This document shows positions 1 through 7,219 of a DNA stretch of 16,093 nucleotides, piece by piece (position 1 is the stretch's first letter; the number at the start of each line of letters is the position of its first letter). The position numbers were made by a program, and so were the translations under genes. The notes under the pieces were generated by a model. It saw only the letters and a program-made list of their open reading frames with translations. It searched no databases and had not been told where the DNA came from. Source of the DNA: an uncultured Victivallales bacterium (lineage in GTDB: Bacteria; Verrucomicrobiota; Lentisphaeria; Oligosphaerales; JAFGRS01); contig CAILKC010000273.1 in assembly GCA_903834675.1 (NCBI GenBank), forward strand, positions 1 through 16,093, in the 5' to 3' direction.

Positions 1-116
1 CTGACCCTGAACCCTGTTTTCCTCTCCGTCAGTCTCCCTGTCCGTCTCCTCCAGTCGCCGTTTCCCCGTCTCGCCGTCTCGCCGTTTCCTGAACCCCAGG
101 ACCTGAGGTGTCACCA
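1..116. other. Non-coding, pyrimidine-rich low-complexity segment
   Basis: No credible gene is seen. The plus strand is a run of C/T-rich words (CCGT, CTCC, CCTG) with little resemblance to coding sequence. Reading frames crossing it are simple repeats of Gly, Asp, Glu and Thr on the minus strand. It lies downstream of the ligase-like gene that ends at 373 and contains the octamer array described separately. Confidence 0.6.
58..89. repeat. Octamer tandem repeat, four units
   Basis: Four consecutive 8-bp units are seen: CCGTTTCC, CCGTCTCG, CCGTCTCG, CCGTTTCC. The two inner units are identical and the two outer units are identical. This is a short microsatellite of the kind that arises by slippage. 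It is intergenic and no function is evident. Confidence 0.8.
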
Positions 117-143
117 CCTACGGAACTGACCTGCGCCCTCCGG
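117..143 (+). repeat. Short dispersed repeat, left copy
   Basis: This 27-nt stretch begins CCTACGGAACTGACCTGCG. It matches the reverse complement of 15885-15911 at about 24 of 27 positions by eye; the differences are mostly transitions. The two copies are therefore inverted with respect to each other near the two ends of the window. This copy runs directly into structured repeat A. The right copy lies about 140 nt upstream of the proA start. Confidence 0.6.
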
Positions 144-149
144 CAAGGC

Positions 150-350
150 AGGGCTGTTTCAAGAAAGAGACCCCGCTGGATCTGGCAGACGTCTGCCATG
201 ACCCCGCGTGCCCCCCTGGAGCCCGCGATGCCCAGCCCGTTACGGGCGGGTTCGCGGTACCCGCCGTCGGCAAGACCCCAGAGACGGCGGAAGCCTCGGC
301 AGTGCCGAGACGGACCGCCGACTCCAGTGCGCCTACCACCCGGAAAAACA
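150..350 (+). repeat. Structured dispersed repeat, copy A
   Basis: This ~200 bp element aligns with copy B (3553-3757) along its full length, at roughly 80% identity by eye. Its right half aligns with the reverse complement of the 122-bp array at 4870-5190. Palindromes in order: TGGCAGACGTCTGCCA (183-198, perfect 16 bp); H1, CCGCGA 223-228 with TCGCGG 252-257 enclosing GCCCG/CGGGC 235-247; H2, CCGCCGTC 261-268 with GACGGCGG 283-290; H3, CTCGGC 295-300 with GCCGAG 304-309, inside GGCGG/CCGCC. It starts 23 nt past the ligase stop codon. It encodes no credible protein. It resembles REP/BIME-type intergenic elements in style, but no family assignment is made. Confidence 0.75.
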
Positions 351-372
351 GCCCTGCCGGCAAGGTCCAGCT

Positions 373-2427
373 TCACCCCGCGCCACCTGCCGGCCTAAAC
401 CCCACCGGCGTCACCAACGGCCCGGGAGTCCGCAGGCCAAGGGCGGAGAACCCTCGACAGAGGTCAGGCAACGAAACCGCACCGGGCGGACCCCGAGACG
501 AACGGCTCAACTCCACCACAATCTCCCCAGGCGAGCAGATGAGATTGGCCTGACAAGACAAGGCGGAACCTATCCAGCCGCCAAGCGCTCCCACATCCTG
601 AACCTCCCCGGACTGCAACCAGGCAAGCAGAGCACTCAGCAGCATGGCGCGAGGGCTGCCTGGGTAAAGCGTCCACGCTTCGCGTGCCGCAACCGCCGCC
701 GCCGGCACATCTCCAGCCAGCAGCAGCGCCTGGCCCCGCCAGGCCTGGAGAGCGGAGCGGTGCGGCGCCCGCAGCAGGGCCTGTCGAAAAGCCTCCGCGG
801 CCTCCGCCGGCCGCCCTCGCGCCAGGGATTCCCGGCCATAGGTGGCCCAAGGCTCGGGCGACAGCGGCAATACCCGCGCCGTGCGCAGGGTCTCCTCGCC
901 CAGCTCAGACAGCGACAGCCGCGGCACACCGTCCGCCAGCAGCCGGAAAGCGCGTTCTCCCGGCACTCGCCACCAGGCCAGCAACGCCACCACCGCAAGC
1001 CCCGCGAGCAAGCTGCGCTCCACACCCCCCAAACGGGACACCGCAGCCCCATCCGAAGACCGCCAGCAGAACAGCGGCAAAACCGCGGCTATCATGACCG
1101 TGGGCGGAATCTGCAGGTTGAAATCCAGCAACGCATGCAGCCCCCAGCCGCCCAAACCAGCCACCGCCGCCAGCGCCAACAGCTCGTCCCCGCCGCGCTG
1201 AGCCGCGCCCCGCCCTAGGGCAAACCACGCCGGCAATAGCACGCACAACAGCGCCGCCAACCCAGCGAAACCGCCCGCTTGCGACAGCATCTCCAACACC
1301 AGGTTGTGCGCCACCCGCGTTTCTTCGGCCGCAAAAGGCTTGAGCAGCAGGTACTGCGGAAAGAACTCCCCCAGTCCCACCCCGGTCAGAGGCTGGTCAC
1401 GGAACATGACCAACGCGGCTCGGTAGTAGTGAAACCGGGCGCCGGCTGACAGCAGGTCCCGACCGGCGTTCACCAGGAACATCAACCCAAGCCCACCGCC
1501 CAGAGCGACTGCCAGCAGCGGCCAACGCCAGCGCCGCAGACGCCCGGAGCCCAGCACGGCCAAGCCGACGCCGCCCCCCAGGGCTAACTGCGCGGCCCGA
1601 CTCTGGCTCAGTACCAAGGCGCCAAACACGATCCCGCTGCCGAGCACCACAAATAGCCACTGAGAGAGCCGACGGGGCTCAACCCGACGCCCAATGCGCC
1701 ACAGCGCCAACAGCGCCAGCGGCCCGGTCAATACCAGGTGCGCTGCATAGCTGTTGGGGTGGAAGAACGGCCGATGCACGCGGGTCTGCAAGAACTTCCC
1801 CTGCATCGCCACGCTCCACTCGCGCCCCTGCTCAAGCGCCTGAGCCTGCGCAAAACGCCGCATCTCCGCGAAGCCCCACAAACGCTGATGCCAGCCATTC
1901 AAACCGCACAACAACGTTCCCGCGGCAACCGCGGCCAGCAGCCAGCGCCGAAAGCGCTCATCCTCCAGCGACACCAGCAAGGCGGCCGCCAGAAAAGCGC
2001 AGACACCACAGAGGTAAAGAAAGAAGGTGACCGCGTAGTCCCATTCCGTCGTCCGCAGGAGACCCGGAACACAGGACAGCAGCAACGCGGACCAGGCCCA
2101 GAGCGCCAGACGAACCGAATGACGGGCCAGCGACCGCGAACAGACGACCACCGCCCAGAGCAGCCCGATCCCCGCCAGCCCCCCAAGCAAAAACGGCGGC
2201 CAAACCCCAAACACCCATTCCAGCAGGCCCACGGGAAACAGCGGAATCTCAGCCGGGCCAATGGCGCTGCCAAACTTCAGCGGGGCAACCAGGGCAAGCA
2301 GACACAGGTACAGGCGCAATAGCCGTACGCCGCGCCCGGGACCACCTGCCGCCGCTCCCTCCGGCAGGTGGAATCCCCCCCTTGTCTGCCTGCCCGTCTT
2401 TCGTGCCATGGAGCCCGAACCGGTCAA
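373..2427 (-). CDS. O-antigen ligase-like (Wzy_C) polytopic membrane protein with TPR-like tail
   Basis: The 684-residue inner-membrane protein has about ten or more hydrophobic segments between residues 35 and 500. The O-antigen ligase/polymerase signature is visible: an SQSRAA motif near 274-279, the loop R331 to GVGLGEF (349-355), and AHN at 373-375 followed by LEMLSQAGGFAGL. Members of this family transfer or polymerise lipid-linked glycans at the periplasmic face. Residues ~525-620 are Ala/Leu-rich helical pairs typical of TPR repeats. The last ~60 residues are Pro/Gly-rich and unassigned. The TTG start is chosen because AGGAGG lies 9 nt upstream (2437-2442) and it overlaps the ricT-like stop as TTGA; an ATG at 2409 is the alternative. 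No glycosyltransferase or LPS genes lie nearby, so the substrate is unknown. Confidence is high for superfamily and low for exact role. Confidence 0.82.
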   Translation of the reverse strand: MTGSGSMARKTGRQTRGGFHLPEGAAAGGPGRGVRLLRLYLCLLALVAPLKFGSAIGPAEIPLFPVGLLEWVFGVWPPFLLGGLAGIGLLWAVVVCSRSLARHSVRLALWAWSALLLSCVPGLLRTTEWDYAVTFFLYLCGVCAFLAAALLVSLEDERFRRWLLAAVAAGTLLCGLNGWHQRLWGFAEMRRFAQAQALEQGREWSVAMQGKFLQTRVHRPFFHPNSYAAHLVLTGPLALLALWRIGRRVEPRRLSQWLFVVLGSGIVFGALVLSQSRAAQLALGGGVGLAVLGSGRLRRWRWPLLAVALGGGLGLMFLVNAGRDLLSAGARFHYYRAALVMFRDQPLTGVGLGEFFPQYLLLKPFAAEETRVAHNLVLEMLSQAGGFAGLAALLCVLLPAWFALGRGAAQRGGDELLALAAVAGLGGWGLHALLDFNLQIPPTVMIAAVLPLFCWRSSDGAAVSRLGGVERSLLAGLAVVALLAWWRVPGERAFRLLADGVPRLSLSELGEETLRTARVLPLSPEPWATYGRESLARGRPAEAAEAFRQALLRAPHRSALQAWRGQALLLAGDVPAAAVAAREAWTLYPGSPRAMLLSALLAWLQSGEVQDVGALGGWIGSALSCQANLICSPGEIVVELSRSSRGPPGAVSLPDLCRGFSALGLRTPGPLVTPVGFRPAGGAG

Positions 2428-3422
2428 CCCCGTGCGCCTCCTGTCGACGCCGCCGCCGTCGCGGGTACACCCTCCCCCTCGGTCGCTTTCGCGACGTCGG
2501 CGGCCGACGGTTCGGCCGACTCGGACGCAGACGGGCTGAACTCACCCGCCGCGGGCGCGGCGGCAGTGCCACCCACGGCAACGGACGACGAGCCCTCACG
2601 CTCCGCGCCATCCGGATCGCCAGGGTCGCCCCCGCGCCGATTCGCGCTCCCCTCGGAGCCGTTCCCGCCAGGGCCACGCCCCGTCGCCGACGCCTCTGCC
2701 TTGGCCCGAGCACGCGCCGCCTCGTACACCTCGCGGTAGTGCTCCACTTCGTACCCAAGACAGCACTTCAGCCGACCACAGGCCCCCGAGATGTTCGCGG
2801 GGTTCAGCGACAAGCCCTGTATCTTCGCCATCTTCACATTGATGCTGTTGAAACGCTTCAGGAAGGTGCAGCAGCAGAAGGCCCGGCCACAAGGGCCAAT
2901 ACCGCCCTGAATCGAGGCTTCATCACGCACCCCTACCTGTCGCAGTTCCACCCGCATGTGAAACTCCTGGGAGAGGTCGCGTAGCAGTTCGCGAAAGTCA
3001 ACTCTGCCTTCGGCGCTGAACTGGAACACCGCCAACCGGCGGTCAAACGAGCAGTGCGTCTCGATCAGCTTCATATCCAGCCGGTGGAAGGTGATGCACT
3101 CCCGTGCCCTCGAATGCATCGTCCGCGCTCGTTCCCGGTTTTCCTCCGCATGCGCGGCGTCCTCCGCCGTCGCCCGCCGCATGATCTCAGGAACGTGTTG
3201 GCCCTCAACCTGCCTGCCGCGCGTCTGCTCGGCCCGACTCCGCTCCAGTTCCGACACGTCGACGGGCTGAGCGGTCAGACACCCCACCACCCGCGCATAG
3301 TCCTGGTAGCGGTCGCAACGGACGATCACCCGATCATCCCGGTGTAGGCCCAGGGCCGCATCACCCATGCATTCATAGTCGAGCCCGGAGGCTACCGCAA
3401 CCCGATATAGGTATCTCATCAA
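2424..3422 (-). CDS. ricT: PSP1-domain protein, RicT/YaaT-like
   Basis: The 332-residue cytoplasmic protein carries a full PSP1 domain over residues ~1-235. The diagnostic cysteine pattern is present: GPCGRAFCCC (C178, C183-185) and GACGRLKCC (C215, C220, C221). In Bacillus subtilis the RicT cysteines help hold Fe-S clusters in the RicA-RicF-RicT (Y) complex, which directs RNase Y processing of mRNA; partners here are unknown. Residues ~236-332 form a low-complexity Gly/Ala/Ser/Glu/Asp extension beyond the conserved core. Two starts compete: TTG at 3422 with AAGGA 8 nt upstream, or the next codon, ATG at 3419. It overlaps the membrane protein downstream by 4 nt, so the two form a transcription unit. 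The gene symbol follows the family; orthology of function is inferred. Confidence 0.85.
   Translation of the reverse strand: MMRYLYRVAVASGLDYECMGDAALGLHRDDRVIVRCDRYQDYARVVGCLTAQPVDVSELERSRAEQTRGRQVEGQHVPEIMRRATAEDAAHAEENRERARTMHSRARECITFHRLDMKLIETHCSFDRRLAVFQFSAEGRVDFRELLRDLSQEFHMRVELRQVGVRDEASIQGGIGPCGRAFCCCTFLKRFNSINVKMAKIQGLSLNPANISGACGRLKCCLGYEVEHYREVYEAARARAKAEASATGRGPGGNGSEGSANRRGGDPGDPDGAEREGSSSVAVGGTAAAPAAGEFSPSASESAEPSAADVAKATEGEGVPATAAASTGGARG
2437..2442 (-). promoter_or_regulatory. Shine-Dalgarno site inside ricT-like gene, deciding a TTG start
   Basis: On the minus strand AGGAGG stands 9 nt before TTG at 2427. The downstream ATG at 2409 has no comparable site. The site lies inside the 3' end of the PSP1/RicT-like gene, so the two genes are probably translationally coupled through the TTGA overlap. 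Confidence 0.65.
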
Positions 3423-3506
3423 GACGCTCGTCCTTTTGCGCTGCCCAGCCGCCGCCGCGGCCCGCTTGACCCGGGACTACACTCAACCCGGCGCCGCCAG
3501 CCGGTT

Positions 3507-3535
3507 ACCATAGCCCGGAATTGCCGAATTGGCAG
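3507..3535 (-). promoter_or_regulatory. Weak candidate sigma70-type promoter for ricT-like gene
   Basis: On the minus strand CTGCCA (3530-3535) and TATGGT (3507-3512) are separated by 17 nt. Each matches about 4 of 6 consensus bases. It would give a leader of about 80 nt before the start at 3422. In a GC-rich spacer this is only suggestive. Confidence 0.3.
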
Positions 3536-3552
3536 GTCCGGCGCACGATGCC

Positions 3553-3757
3553 CAGGGCGGTTCCAAGAAAGAGCCCCCGCCAGATCCGGCAGGCGTCTGC
3601 CATGATGCTGCTTGCCGCCTTGGTGCCCGCGATGCCCAGCCCGTTTCCGGCGGGTTCGCGGTGCCCGCCGTCTGCATGACCCCCATGTACGGCGGAAGCC
3701 CCGGCAGGGCCGGTGCGGACCGCCGGCTCCAGCGTGCCTACCACCCGGAAAAAGAAA
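3553..3757 (+). repeat. Structured dispersed repeat, copy B
   Basis: This ~205 bp element lies in the divergent spacer between the ricT-like and rhomboid genes, in the same orientation as copy A. The palindromes recur at matching places with altered sequence: GGCAG 3588-3592 with CTGCC 3597-3601; H1 outer stem CCGCGA 3627-3632 with TCGCGG 3656-3661; H2 CCGCCGT 3665-3671 with ACGGCGG 3689-3695; H3 CCGGC 3701-3705 with GCCGG 3709-3713. Both copies end in TACCACCCGGAAAAA. Minus-strand reading frames through A and B look alike only because the DNA is repeated. Confidence 0.75.
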
Positions 3758-3876
3758 CCGCCCCCCACGATCCCCCCTCAGCGCGGCCGGGCACATTGCT
3801 CACGTCGCGCTACATTACGGGGTTCTCAGGGACGCACACAGCAACGGCCGGCGCCGACCGGACGGGACTACGAAGC
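3758..3876. other. Remainder of spacer upstream of rhomboid gene
   Basis: The 119 nt between repeat B and the rhomboid start hold no gene, no strong promoter match and no clear hairpin. A GGGA at 3864-3867, about 9 nt before the chosen ATG, is the only plausible ribosome-binding sequence. Confidence 0.5.
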
Positions 3877-4854
3877 ATGCTATCTGACCGCGATTACATG
3901 AGACCCAGCGGACCGGGGCGCCCGTGGCAACGACCCAGCGGCTCCGTCATTAAACCCCTCATCTGGGCCAACGTGATCGTCTTCCTGTTCACCGGATTCG
4001 GGCGCTCGAGCCCAGGTGATGTAAACAACTTCTTCGAACTGCTCCATCTGCACCCCTACTACCTGCACAAGGGGGAAGTGTGGCGCCTCGGCACCTACAT
4101 GTTCGCGCATGGCGGCTTCGCCCACCTCTTCTTCAACATGTGGGGCCTGTACCTCTTTGGCCAGATCGTGGAGGACCGCCTCGGACCGCAGCGTTTCCTG
4201 CGACTCTACTTCATCAGCGGCGTCCTCGGCGGCCTCGCTTGGTTGTTGACCTGCTGGAACGCGCCAGGACTGTACGACGTGGTGGCGGGAGGCCAGACCC
4301 TCGAGGAAGTGTCCTCGCCGGCACGGCTACTCGCCAACCCCACCGTCAGCGTCCTCCATGCCTACGGCGGCGTGGTCGGCGCCAGCGGCGCCATCTTCGG
4401 GGTCATGATGGCCGCCGCGATGACGGCGCCGAACCTGCGCATCCTGCTGCTTCTGCCGCCCGTACCGATGAAACTGAAGACCTTCGTCGCCCTCTACGCC
4501 CTCATCGAGATCGTCATGGCCTGGACCACCGCCACCGGGCACATGGGCTCCAACATCGCCCACCTCGCCCACCTGGGAGGCCTGGCCGGTGCCTTCCTCT
4601 ACATGAAACACCTGGGACACCGCAGCCCGTGGGATGCCTGCCGAAACCTCGTGGACGATTGGCGTGGACGCCGCACCCGACGCCACTTCCAGAAGATCAT
4701 GGGTGGCCCCTCGGCCGGGGTCGGCCCGGCTGCGGCCGAAGTCGACCGCATCCTCGACAAGATCGGCCATGAGGGCATGCAGAGCCTCACCGAGGCAGAA
4801 CGACAGACCCTGAAGGATGCCGGACGACGCTTCCGCGAGAGCCGGGACCGCTAG
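3877..4854 (+). CDS. Rhomboid family intramembrane serine protease
   Basis: The 325-residue polytopic membrane protein has the rhomboid core. HGGFAHLFFNMW (H78, H83, N87) supplies the oxyanion-region His/Asn, GASGA carries the nucleophile S170, and HLAHLGG carries the catalytic H232. Rhomboids cleave transmembrane segments of membrane proteins within the bilayer. An insertion of about 35 residues (127-162) lies before the GASGA helix. A soluble tail (~255-325) ends in EVDRILDKIGHEGMQSLTEAE, the short helical C-terminal module seen on many bacterial rhomboids. The frame stays open upstream to 3529, but that part lies in repeat B and lacks rhomboid features. ATG 3877 starts just before the conserved region, and ATG 3898 has no ribosome-binding site. 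Substrate is unknown. It converges on miaA. Confidence 0.9.
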   Translation: MLSDRDYMRPSGPGRPWQRPSGSVIKPLIWANVIVFLFTGFGRSSPGDVNNFFELLHLHPYYLHKGEVWRLGTYMFAHGGFAHLFFNMWGLYLFGQIVEDRLGPQRFLRLYFISGVLGGLAWLLTCWNAPGLYDVVAGGQTLEEVSSPARLLANPTVSVLHAYGGVVGASGAIFGVMMAAAMTAPNLRILLLLPPVPMKLKTFVALYALIEIVMAWTTATGHMGSNIAHLAHLGGLAGAFLYMKHLGHRSPWDACRNLVDDWRGRRTRRHFQKIMGGPSAGVGPAAAEVDRILDKIGHEGMQSLTEAERQTLKDAGRRFRESRDR

Positions 4855-4869
4855 ACGCCGCGGGAACCC

Positions 4870-5190
4870 AACCGCTACTGGAGCCGGCGGTCCGCTCCGG
4901 CCCCGCCGGGGCTTCCGCCGTATCTGGGATACCGCGAACCCGCCCGCAACGGGCTGGGCCTCGCGGGCTCCAGCACACCGGCGATGCCCCCAACCGCTAA
5001 TGGAGTCGGCGGTCCGCTCCGGCCCCGCCGGGGCTTCCGCCGTATCTGGGATACCGCGAACCCGCCCGCAACGGGCTGGGCCTCGCGGGCTCCAGGGGAC
5101 ATGCGATGCCCCGAACCGCTAATGGAGTCGGCGGTCCGCTCCGGCCCCGCCGGGGCTTCCGCCGTATCTGGGGATACCGCGAACCCGCCT
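4870..5190 (-). repeat. 122-bp tandem array (2.6 units) of the structured repeat family
   Basis: Units begin with AACCGCT at 4870, 4992 and 5114, giving an exact 122-bp period. Two units are complete and the third breaks off near 5189, at the miaA stop codon. Units are nearly identical. The array is in reverse orientation to copies A and B. In unit 1 the hairpins are: CCGGC 4897-4901 with GCCGG 4905-4909; GTATC 4920-4924 with GATAC 4928-4932; and the long H1, CCGCGA 4932-4937 with TCGCGG 4961-4966 enclosing GCCCG/CGGGC 4942-4954. The array starts 15 nt past the rhomboid stop codon and fills the convergent gap. It is not CRISPR, since there are no spacers. It could act as a bidirectional transcription barrier, but this is not shown. 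Confidence 0.85.
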
Positions 5191-6203
5191 CAACGACTCG
5201 TCTGTGGCCCGTAGAGCGTGGCGCTCAGACGCAGCACCGGCGGCGGCAGTTCCTCTCCGGCCAGAAAGCGCCCGACCAGATCCGCGGCCAACTCCGCCTC
5301 GCCGCCGGGAATCCAGTGGATGTCCTTGCCCGCCCGTTCCATCTTGCGGAACCAGACGTCCTGCGCCCGGCAGAATTGGCGGATGCGGGCCAACAGCACC
5401 TCGCGCATCTCCGCTAGACTCAACTTGCCCTGCAGGTGCAACCCCACGCAGCGATACTCCAGACCGAACCACGCCAACCGTTCCCAGGACAGCCCGTTGG
5501 CGTGCAGAGCAGCCACTTCCCCGACCATACCCGCCTCCAGACGAGCATCCAGGCGGCGGGCGATCCGCTCATGCACCGTGGCGCGGGGATAGTACGGTCC
5601 CAGCAACAGCGACCGCAAGCGCAGCGCCGGCCGTACCCGGGACGGGGAGGTGTTTCGGCTGCGCGCGATTTCGACGGCCCGGAGCAGACGCCGCCGTTGG
5701 CCGGCGTCAACCCGCTCCGCCAGGTCGGGCGCCTCCCGGCGCAGCACCGACATGAGCTCGGCGTCGGACACACTCTCCAACTCGCGCCGCAACCCCGGAT
5801 CCGGCGCCGCCCCGTCCAGGCCATAGTCGTCCAACAACGCGTTGACGTAAAGGCCGCTGCCCCCAGCCACAATCGGCAAGCGGCCCCGAGCCGCAATCGC
5901 CGCGATCGCGGCCCGGGCCTCGGACACAAACCGGAAAAGGTGATAGTCCTCCAGCGGCTCGGCAACATCGATCAGATGATGCGCCACCCGAGCCGCCCCG
6001 ACGCCATACTCCGCCACGTCCTTGCCGGTCCCCAGATCAAGCCCGCGGTAGACCTGCCGCGAATCCGCGCTGACCACCTCACCGCCGAACACCCGAGCCA
6101 GCCCGACCGCCAGCGCCGTCTTGCCCGTGGCCGTCGGCCCAAGCACAAACACACAGCGGACTTCGCCCGCTGCGGCCTCGGGACTGGCCATGGCGTCCAT
6201 CAC
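5190..6203 (-). CDS. miaA: tRNA dimethylallyltransferase
   Basis: MiaA transfers a dimethylallyl group from DMAPP to N6 of A37 in tRNAs reading UNN codons. Family motifs, numbered from ATG 6200: P-loop GPTATGKT (21-28), DSRQVYRGLDLGTGK (46-60), HHLID (74-78), GGSGLY (113-118; GGTGLY is more usual) and, towards the C-terminus, RQFCRAQDVWFRK in place of the common RQ-(Y/F)-AKRQ-TWFR form. Length (336-337 residues) is normal. The family is clear but the sequence is on the divergent side (DLGTGKD instead of DIGTAKP). Two adjacent starts exist: GTG 6203, overlapping the ybbR stop as GTGA with GGGA 7 nt upstream, or ATG 6200 in a TGATG junction. It is last in the folP-cdaA-ybbR-miaA cluster. The stop codon falls exactly where the repeat array begins. 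Confidence 0.9.
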   Translation of the reverse strand: MMDAMASPEAAAGEVRCVFVLGPTATGKTALAVGLARVFGGEVVSADSRQVYRGLDLGTGKDVAEYGVGAARVAHHLIDVAEPLEDYHLFRFVSEARAAIAAIAARGRLPIVAGGSGLYVNALLDDYGLDGAAPDPGLRRELESVSDAELMSVLRREAPDLAERVDAGQRRRLLRAVEIARSRNTSPSRVRPALRLRSLLLGPYYPRATVHERIARRLDARLEAGMVGEVAALHANGLSWERLAWFGLEYRCVGLHLQGKLSLAEMREVLLARIRQFCRAQDVWFRKMERAGKDIHWIPGGEAELAADLVGRFLAGEELPPPVLRLSATLYGPQTSR

Positions 6204-7216
6204 GGTGGGGTCCCGGCGCCGGGCGCGGCGGCCCCGGCTTCCGGCGCCACCGGCAAAGGCGCCGCCGGCACCAGACTGACCTCCACCGCTGCCGGCATGG
6301 TCGACTCAGTCACTACATCCGACTCGCGGCTCAGCCAGGTGCAGACCTGACGCCGGTAGCGACCGGGACTGGTGATCGCACTCAGATCCACGAACGGACT
6401 CACGGACAGCTCGTTCAACTCGTCCATCGCCGCTTTCGGACCACGCAGAGTCACGGCAATCTCCGGCAGCGAGCCGTCAATCCGCAGGCCGCTGGCCGGG
6501 TCCACCAGCACCGCCAGGCGTACCCCATGCAGCGTCCTTGGGGTGCTGTGGCGGCCCACCACCAGGTCCACCCGCACCGCGTCTGGCTGGCGGATACCCG
6601 AGATCGGCGCCAGCTTGGCGGACACCGAGAAATCCTGCACAATCGTGTCGTCCAGCGGAATGGGCTCGGTGCTGACCGAACTGAGGTCGAGCAGCTCGCG
6701 GTGGGGACCTCTCAGCACCACCGCATCCGGAGTCGTCACCGCCCGAATCACCTCGTAACCCTCCTTCAGGGTCCCGGCAAAAACCACCTTCACCGGCACG
6801 TTGGGTTTACTCACCAGACGGTCGATGCTCAGCTCGATACGGTCGGGCGTGATGCCGATCACCCGCACCCCCGGCGGCACCCGCTTGACATTGCTCTTGG
6901 ACGAAATGCCGACGTCATGGTAGTACACCCCTTCGTGAATGTCGGAAGGCACCTGGACCACGATCAGGACGTCCTGGCTGCTGACCTCGTCAAGCCGACG
7001 CTGACTGCCGCGCAGAGACACGTCAACGGTCTTCGGTAACTCCCGCATGACCACAACATTGGGGTCATACTTCACCGTCACCGGGACATTCCGTAATTCG
7101 ACCTCTTTGTTGCCCACGACCGACGAGACCGAGTTCCAGATAAGGATGGCAAAGAACAACGCCGCGGCCTTGCGCAGGAAGTCGTGCGTGATCAGACGGG
7201 GGAGTCTTGGCCGCAT
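6200..7216 (-). CDS. cdaR: YbbR-domain protein, CdaR-like regulator of diadenylate cyclase
   Basis: The 338-residue protein has one N-terminal transmembrane segment (about residues 14-32) followed by an extracytoplasmic region. That region holds about three YbbR-type beta-rich repeats (VPVTVKYDP..., VPVKVVFAG..., a degenerate third), each with the typical pattern PDAV.LRGP or PDRIELS. In Firmicutes CdaR binds and modulates CdaA. The adjacent cdaA, only 3 nt upstream, supports the same partnership here. Start ATG 7216 is the obvious choice. The stop overlaps the miaA start region. The C-terminal ~30 residues are Ala/Pro-rich and probably disordered. The symbol is assigned from domain plus context. 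Confidence 0.85.
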   Translation of the reverse strand: MRPRLPRLITHDFLRKAAALFFAILIWNSVSSVVGNKEVELRNVPVTVKYDPNVVVMRELPKTVDVSLRGSQRRLDEVSSQDVLIVVQVPSDIHEGVYYHDVGISSKSNVKRVPPGVRVIGITPDRIELSIDRLVSKPNVPVKVVFAGTLKEGYEVIRAVTTPDAVVLRGPHRELLDLSSVSTEPIPLDDTIVQDFSVSAKLAPISGIRQPDAVRVDLVVGRHSTPRTLHGVRLAVLVDPASGLRIDGSLPEIAVTLRGPKAAMDELNELSVSPFVDLSAITSPGRYRRQVCTWLSRESDVVTESTMPAAVEVSLVPAAPLPVAPEAGAAAPGAGTPP

Positions 7217-7219
7217 CGG

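Noticed and set aside
29..376. Apparent small protein similar to the one at 3419-3796 (minus)
   Set aside because: The similarity comes from the shared DNA repeat A/B. Conservation follows palindromes rather than codons, and the array copies carry it in other frames.
3529..3876. N-terminal extension of the rhomboid protein
   Set aside because: It is read through repeat B, with no ribosome-binding site or rhomboid features.
3758..3876. Promoter for the rhomboid gene (TTGCTC with TACATT)
   Set aside because: The spacing between the hexamers is 9 nt, too short for a sigma70 promoter.
4870..5190. CRISPR array
   Set aside because: Units are contiguous 122-bp tandem copies with no unique spacers, and no cas gene is present.
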